A DNA stretch of 32,571 nt, from assembly GCA_001515985.1 (NCBI GenBank), contig LOET01000091.1:1-32571 (forward strand), read 5' to 3'. Positions 31,812 through 32,571 of this stretch are shown here, one piece after another. Made by a program: the position numbers and the translations under genes. The stretch is from Sphingomonadales bacterium BRH_c3. Its GTDB lineage: Bacteria; Pseudomonadota; Alphaproteobacteria; Sphingomonadales; Sphingomonadaceae. Within the stretch, counting starts at the first letter, position 1. Every line of letters begins with the position of its first letter. The notes beneath the pieces were generated by a model that saw only the letters and a program-made list of their open reading frames with translations, had not been told where the DNA came from and searched no databases.

Positions 31812-32571
31812 AGCTGATTGTCCTCGGTTGTGGCACTTCTATGGGCGTACCGCGCGTCGGCAATGACTGGGGCGATTGCGATCCCGATGAACCGCGTAAC
31901 CGACGCAGCCGGGTGTCCGTCGTGATCGAAAGCGCGGCAGGCAATCGCCTTCTGGTGGATACCTCTACCGACCTGCGCCAGCAATTGCTCGACAACAATA
32001 TCAACCGGCTCGACGGTGTATTCTGGACGCATGACCATGCTGATCACTGCCACGGGATCGATGATTTGCGCGCGTTACGGTACGACCGGAGCGGGCCGAT
32101 TTCGGGGTTTGCTGGTCAGGACACAGCATATCGGTTGAGGCAGCGCTTCGGCTATATATTTTCTGGGCAGCACGGTTATCCCACAATTGCTACGCTAGAA
32201 GTGCTCGATCGGCTTCGCATGCATGCTGGATTTGGGGTAAAGTGGTGTCAGATGCCGCATGGCCCCAGCGAGACAACCGGCTACCGCTTCGAAGCAGATG
32301 GAAAGAGCATCGCTTATGCCACTGATTACAGCGAAATAACTGACGAAATGGTCAAATTGTTTAGCGATGTGGATATTCTTGTGAGTGACTGTTTGAGGCG
32401 AGAGCCGCATCCAACTCATGCAAACTTGGCAATGGCTTTGGAAATGTTCAGGCTTTGCGGAGCACGGCGCCTGGTCTTGAGCCATTTGGATAAAACGATG
32501 GATTATGCGTCGCTTGAGGCTGAAACACCGGAAAATGTAATCGTGGGTTATGACGGTATGGAGTTGGACGC
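31808..32571 (+). CDS. MBL-fold metallo-hydrolase, PhnP-like (3' end cut)
   Basis: The frame starts with TTG at 31808, overlapping the tatD stop (TTGA), and is open to the right edge without a stop: about 254 codons, close to the family's usual 250-260. It is a metallo-beta-lactamase fold protein of the PhnP-like group: MKLIVLGCGTSMGVPR at the start, the metal motif WTHDHADHCHGIDDLR (HxHxDH, about residues 74-89), the later CxMPHGPSETTGYRF, and IAYATDYSE. Relatives include cyclic phosphate and RNA phosphodiesterases; the substrate here is unknown. Base composition falls from about 63% GC near the start to about 48% over the last 290 bases, with more TTG, GAA and AAA codons. The domain motifs stay intact. 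Confidence 0.88.
   Translation, partial: MKLIVLGCGTSMGVPRVGNDWGDCDPDEPRNRRSRVSVVIESAAGNRLLVDTSTDLRQQLLDNNINRLDGVFWTHDHADHCHGIDDLRALRYDRSGPISGFAGQDTAYRLRQRFGYIFSGQHGYPTIATLEVLDRLRMHAGFGVKWCQMPHGPSETTGYRFEADGKSIAYATDYSEITDEMVKLFSDVDILVSDCLRREPHPTHANLAMALEMFRLCGARRLVLSHLDKTMDYASLEAETPENVIVGYDGMELD

Noticed and set aside
1-32571. CRISPR arrays, insertion sequences, prophage or toxin-antitoxin genes
   Set aside because: No regularly spaced repeats, transposase or integrase motifs, or paired small toxin genes could be seen.

Overview
The window is an ordinary-looking stretch of a GC-rich (about 62%) alphaproteobacterial chromosome. Protein flavour and gene company point to the Sphingomonadales, most likely the Erythrobacteraceae: PhaR next to an archaeal/eukaryote-like ProRS, a patatin protein of the DUF3376 type, a CvpA/Fe-S scaffold pair, and a short repeat of a kind common in sphingomonad genomes. 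The placement is inferred from protein similarity by eye and is not proven. Coding density is very high, and no gap without a gene reaches 300 bases.

Layout. (1) 1-1236: the 3' end of hrcA, then grpE. (2) 1363-4633: a block that separates grpE from dnaK. It holds a lipoprotein cytochrome c' on the + strand, then on the - strand a PCu(A)C copper chaperone, a HExxH protein, a GNAT acetyltransferase and an indoleamine 2,3-dioxygenase homologue. (3) 4683-7943: dnaK and dnaJ, preceded by an exact alphaproteobacterial RpoH-type promoter and separated from each other by a strong hairpin. (4) 7961-10306: a large patatin-like lipase on the - strand, divergent from (5) 10350-15406: radA, cvpA, an IscU/NifU-like scaffold, an MHS-family transporter with a large periplasmic insert, and alr. 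Several of these genes overlap. (6) 15473-19922: phaR (with a perfect palindrome upstream), proS (TTG start) and rnr. (7) 19935-20381: a universal stress protein on the - strand. (8) 20505-25289: pyruvate dehydrogenase-type E2, lpd, and a KefB-like K+/H+ antiporter. (9) 25329-25418: tRNA-Ser(UGA) on the - strand. (10) 25565-32571: a cell wall and replication/translation cluster comprising an MltB-like lytic transglycosylase, dacC-type carboxypeptidase, tmk, holB, metG, tatD and a PhnP-like metallo-beta-lactamase-fold protein that runs off the right edge.

How the genes fit together. HrcA, GrpE, DnaK and DnaJ form the heat-shock chaperone set; no CIRCE operator is visible here, so dnaKJ is probably RpoH-driven. 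E2 and E3 belong to a 2-oxoacid dehydrogenase complex whose E1 genes lie outside the window. The last cluster (dacC-tmk-holB-metG-tatD-MBL) is tightly overlapped and resembles the gene order known from other alphaproteobacteria.

I did not find a new defence, mobile or secretion system. The most interesting items are small: a repeat element translated in frame inside the E2 linker, an MHS transporter with a periplasmic domain of about 100 residues, an Fe-S scaffold lacking the third canonical cysteine, an isolated bacterial IDO, several perfect or near-perfect palindromes in front of genes, and a sharp GC drop at the right edge.
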